This document shows positions 63,280 through 64,000 of a stretch of DNA of 64,000 nucleotides, piece by piece. Below the pieces are notes generated by a model. That model worked only from the letters and a program-made list of their open reading frames with translations. It was not told where the DNA came from and made no database searches. How positions within the stretch are numbered: the stretch's first letter is position 1; every line of letters begins with the position of its first letter. Both the position numbers and the translations under genes were made by a program. The stretch is from Rhizobium sp. AAP43 (GTDB lineage Bacteria > Pseudomonadota > Alphaproteobacteria > Rhizobiales > Rhizobiaceae), in assembly GCF_001296045.1 (NCBI RefSeq), contig NZ_LJHS01000016.1, positions 62,001-126,000 on the forward strand, written 5' to 3'.

Positions 63280-63450
63280 GACGGCAGGTCTCCTGGCTCA
63301 CGGATATGTGCAGATCATCAACCTTCCCGCGAAACTTCGCAGTGGCTTGGCGCTCTCACGCCACCAGGATGAACGGCAATCCGCTTACAGTTGCGGGGGC
63401 AGCCACGGTCTTGGTCCCTGTATGGGTCGTCCTCACCGTGTTCCCTATTA
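63280..63450 (-). ncRNA. Cobalamin riboswitch
   Basis: On the minus strand the aptamer starts near AGGGAACACGGTGAGGACG. It contains GCCACTGCGAAG, the B12 box (plus-strand 63335-63347), then GGGAAGG, and ends with GAGCCAGGAGACCTGCC. All typical conserved blocks occur in order over about 170 nt. It lies about 120 nt upstream of the small ORF and 250 nt upstream of btuD. No T-run terminator follows, so translational control is favoured. Confidence 0.93.
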
Positions 63451-63785
63451 ATCCCCTCGAAGTCATCCGATGAGGGAACCGTCCCCTTCTGAATAGGGTG
63501 CCAAAGCTCTGCTGGTCAAGCCCCTCGCCTGCGCATCAATCAATTTCTGCGTTCTGTAATATCATTACACTACGAATGCAAGGAAATTTCCATGCATAGG
63601 CGCATGCCGTCTCAGACGATGAAAGCCTGGAGAAAAACCGGGCAAACGCGGGTAGTGCAGTCCGATCCCCCCATTAAGGGACAGTCGCCAATCCGCCGCC
63701 TGCGGAAGTGGCATCTCCGGGCCAGCTCAGCAAGCCAGCCGGAGATCAGGCGCCGTTCTTACCTGTGCCGGAGGTCGATTGGAGA
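63451..63785. other. Intergenic region between the riboswitch and the partial permease
   Basis: About 335 nt. It must hold the promoter of the riboswitch transcript; a weak candidate is TTGCAT (63581-63576) with TACAGA (63558-63553) on the minus strand. A hairpin ATCTCCGG / CCGGAGAT (63713-63720 with 63739-63746) could mark the 3' end of the permease transcript. The open frame at 63592-63795 on the plus strand has poor composition and is not accepted as a gene. Confidence 0.45.
63555..63569. promoter_or_regulatory. Palindromic operator candidate
   Basis: TGTAATATCATTACA is a 15-bp palindrome with 6-bp arms (TGTAAT / ATTACA) around a 3-bp centre, placed over the possible promoter of the riboswitch transcript. 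The AT-rich form resembles binding sites of Fur-superfamily metal regulators, but no regulator can be named from this alone. Confidence 0.35.
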
Positions 63786-64000
63786 TCAAACCTGAGGGCG
63801 GCCCACGCTGCGACGGCGGATCTCGATAATCAGGACGCCGAGCAGGGTCGCGGCGATCAGGATGACGCAGAGCGCGTTGATCGTTGGCGTAATGCCGCTT
63901 CGGACCTTCGAGAAAACGTAGACGGTCAAGGTATCGTAAGGGCCGCGTGTGAAGAGCGTTACGTTGAAGTTCTCGATCGACTGGAAGAAAGCGATAACGG
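63786..64000 (-). CDS. ABC transporter permease (PotC/PotI-like), C-terminal part
   Basis: The last 71 residues before a TGA at 63786; the start lies beyond the window edge. The sequence contains SIENFNVTLFTRGPYDTLTVYV, FSKVRSGITPTINAL and a final helix VILIAATLLGVLIIEIRRR, as at the C-terminus of spermidine/putrescine-type (PotC, PotI, YdcV) permeases. The substrate cannot be told from this part. It runs in the same direction as the cobalamin operon and ends about 335 nt upstream of it. Confidence 0.8.
   Translation of the reverse strand, partial: VIAFFQSIENFNVTLFTRGPYDTLTVYVFSKVRSGITPTINALCVILIAATLLGVLIIEIRRRSVGRPQV

Noticed and set aside
63592-63795. Small plus-strand ORF in the last intergenic region
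   Set aside because: Arg/Ser/Gln-rich composition, no ribosome site, and overlap with the permease end.

Overview
The window is a 64-kb piece of an alphaproteobacterial core chromosome, most likely from the family Rhizobiaceae (Rhizobium/Agrobacterium-like). The evidence is the cycM–kdsB–pheA block, an Irr-type Fur regulator divergent from fabA–fabB, a TIGR02300 protein beside cmk–rpsA, a YlxR–L7Ae fusion after nusA, and a complete glpSTPQUV-type glycerol ABC transporter. Several genes need TTG or GTG starts to match their ribosome-binding sites. No insertion sequences, CRISPR arrays or prophage genes were seen. This looks like housekeeping chromosome carrying a few regulated accessory operons.

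Layout. 1-10.4 kb: the tail of an AEC-family carrier, a membrane-anchored cytochrome c, kdsB, pheA, nudC and a HIT protein, the SRP RNA gene (ffs), dnaX–ybaB, a hydrolase and a MOSC protein on the opposite strand, recR, and a lytic transglycosylase. 10.4-23.8 kb: an MFS exporter, then the translation/RNA superoperon rimP–nusA–ylxR–infB–(unknown membrane protein)–rbfA–truB–rpsO–pnp and an RsmC-like methyltransferase. rimP is preceded by a promoter and an apparent transcription attenuator. 23.8-31 kb: AraC and small LuxR-type regulators, fabB–fabA, irr, a UPF0126 membrane protein, an exported protein, a YdcF-like protein, tRNA-Ala(GGC) and a TIGR02300 protein. 31-39.4 kb: cmk, rpsA, two large unknown proteins, a NAMPT-type phosphoribosyltransferase and a short RNase D-like exonuclease.

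39.7-47.5 kb is the most interesting stretch. It opens with a small-RNA gene whose three hairpin loops each display CCTCCTCCC-type anti-Shine-Dalgarno sequence; its last hairpin is a terminator. A sugar phosphomutase and an SDR follow. Then comes a divergent stress module. An ECF sigma factor and a ChrR-type anti-sigma (rpoE–chrR, then DUF2177) face an operon of a flavin amine-oxidase-like protein, DUF1365 and a Cfa-like methyltransferase. The two transcription units are separated by back-to-back promoters that share the same spacing and the same CGTAGAG -10 element. The ChrR lacks both cysteines of the usual zinc site.

47.5-50.1 kb carries a ligase-associated exonuclease and an ATP-dependent DNA ligase. 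50.1-60.1 kb is a complete glycerol uptake and catabolism regulon on the minus strand: glpR, then glpD–glpS–glpT–glpP–glpQ–glpU–glpV–glpK, with a recognisable promoter and repeated operator motifs. 60.2-63.5 kb is a cobalamin-riboswitch-controlled BtuFCD-type transporter. Its first translated unit appears to be a 42-codon cysteine-containing small ORF coupled to the ATPase gene. The window ends inside a PotC-like ABC permease. No computation was possible, so all family assignments rest on reading motifs and overall sequence resemblance.
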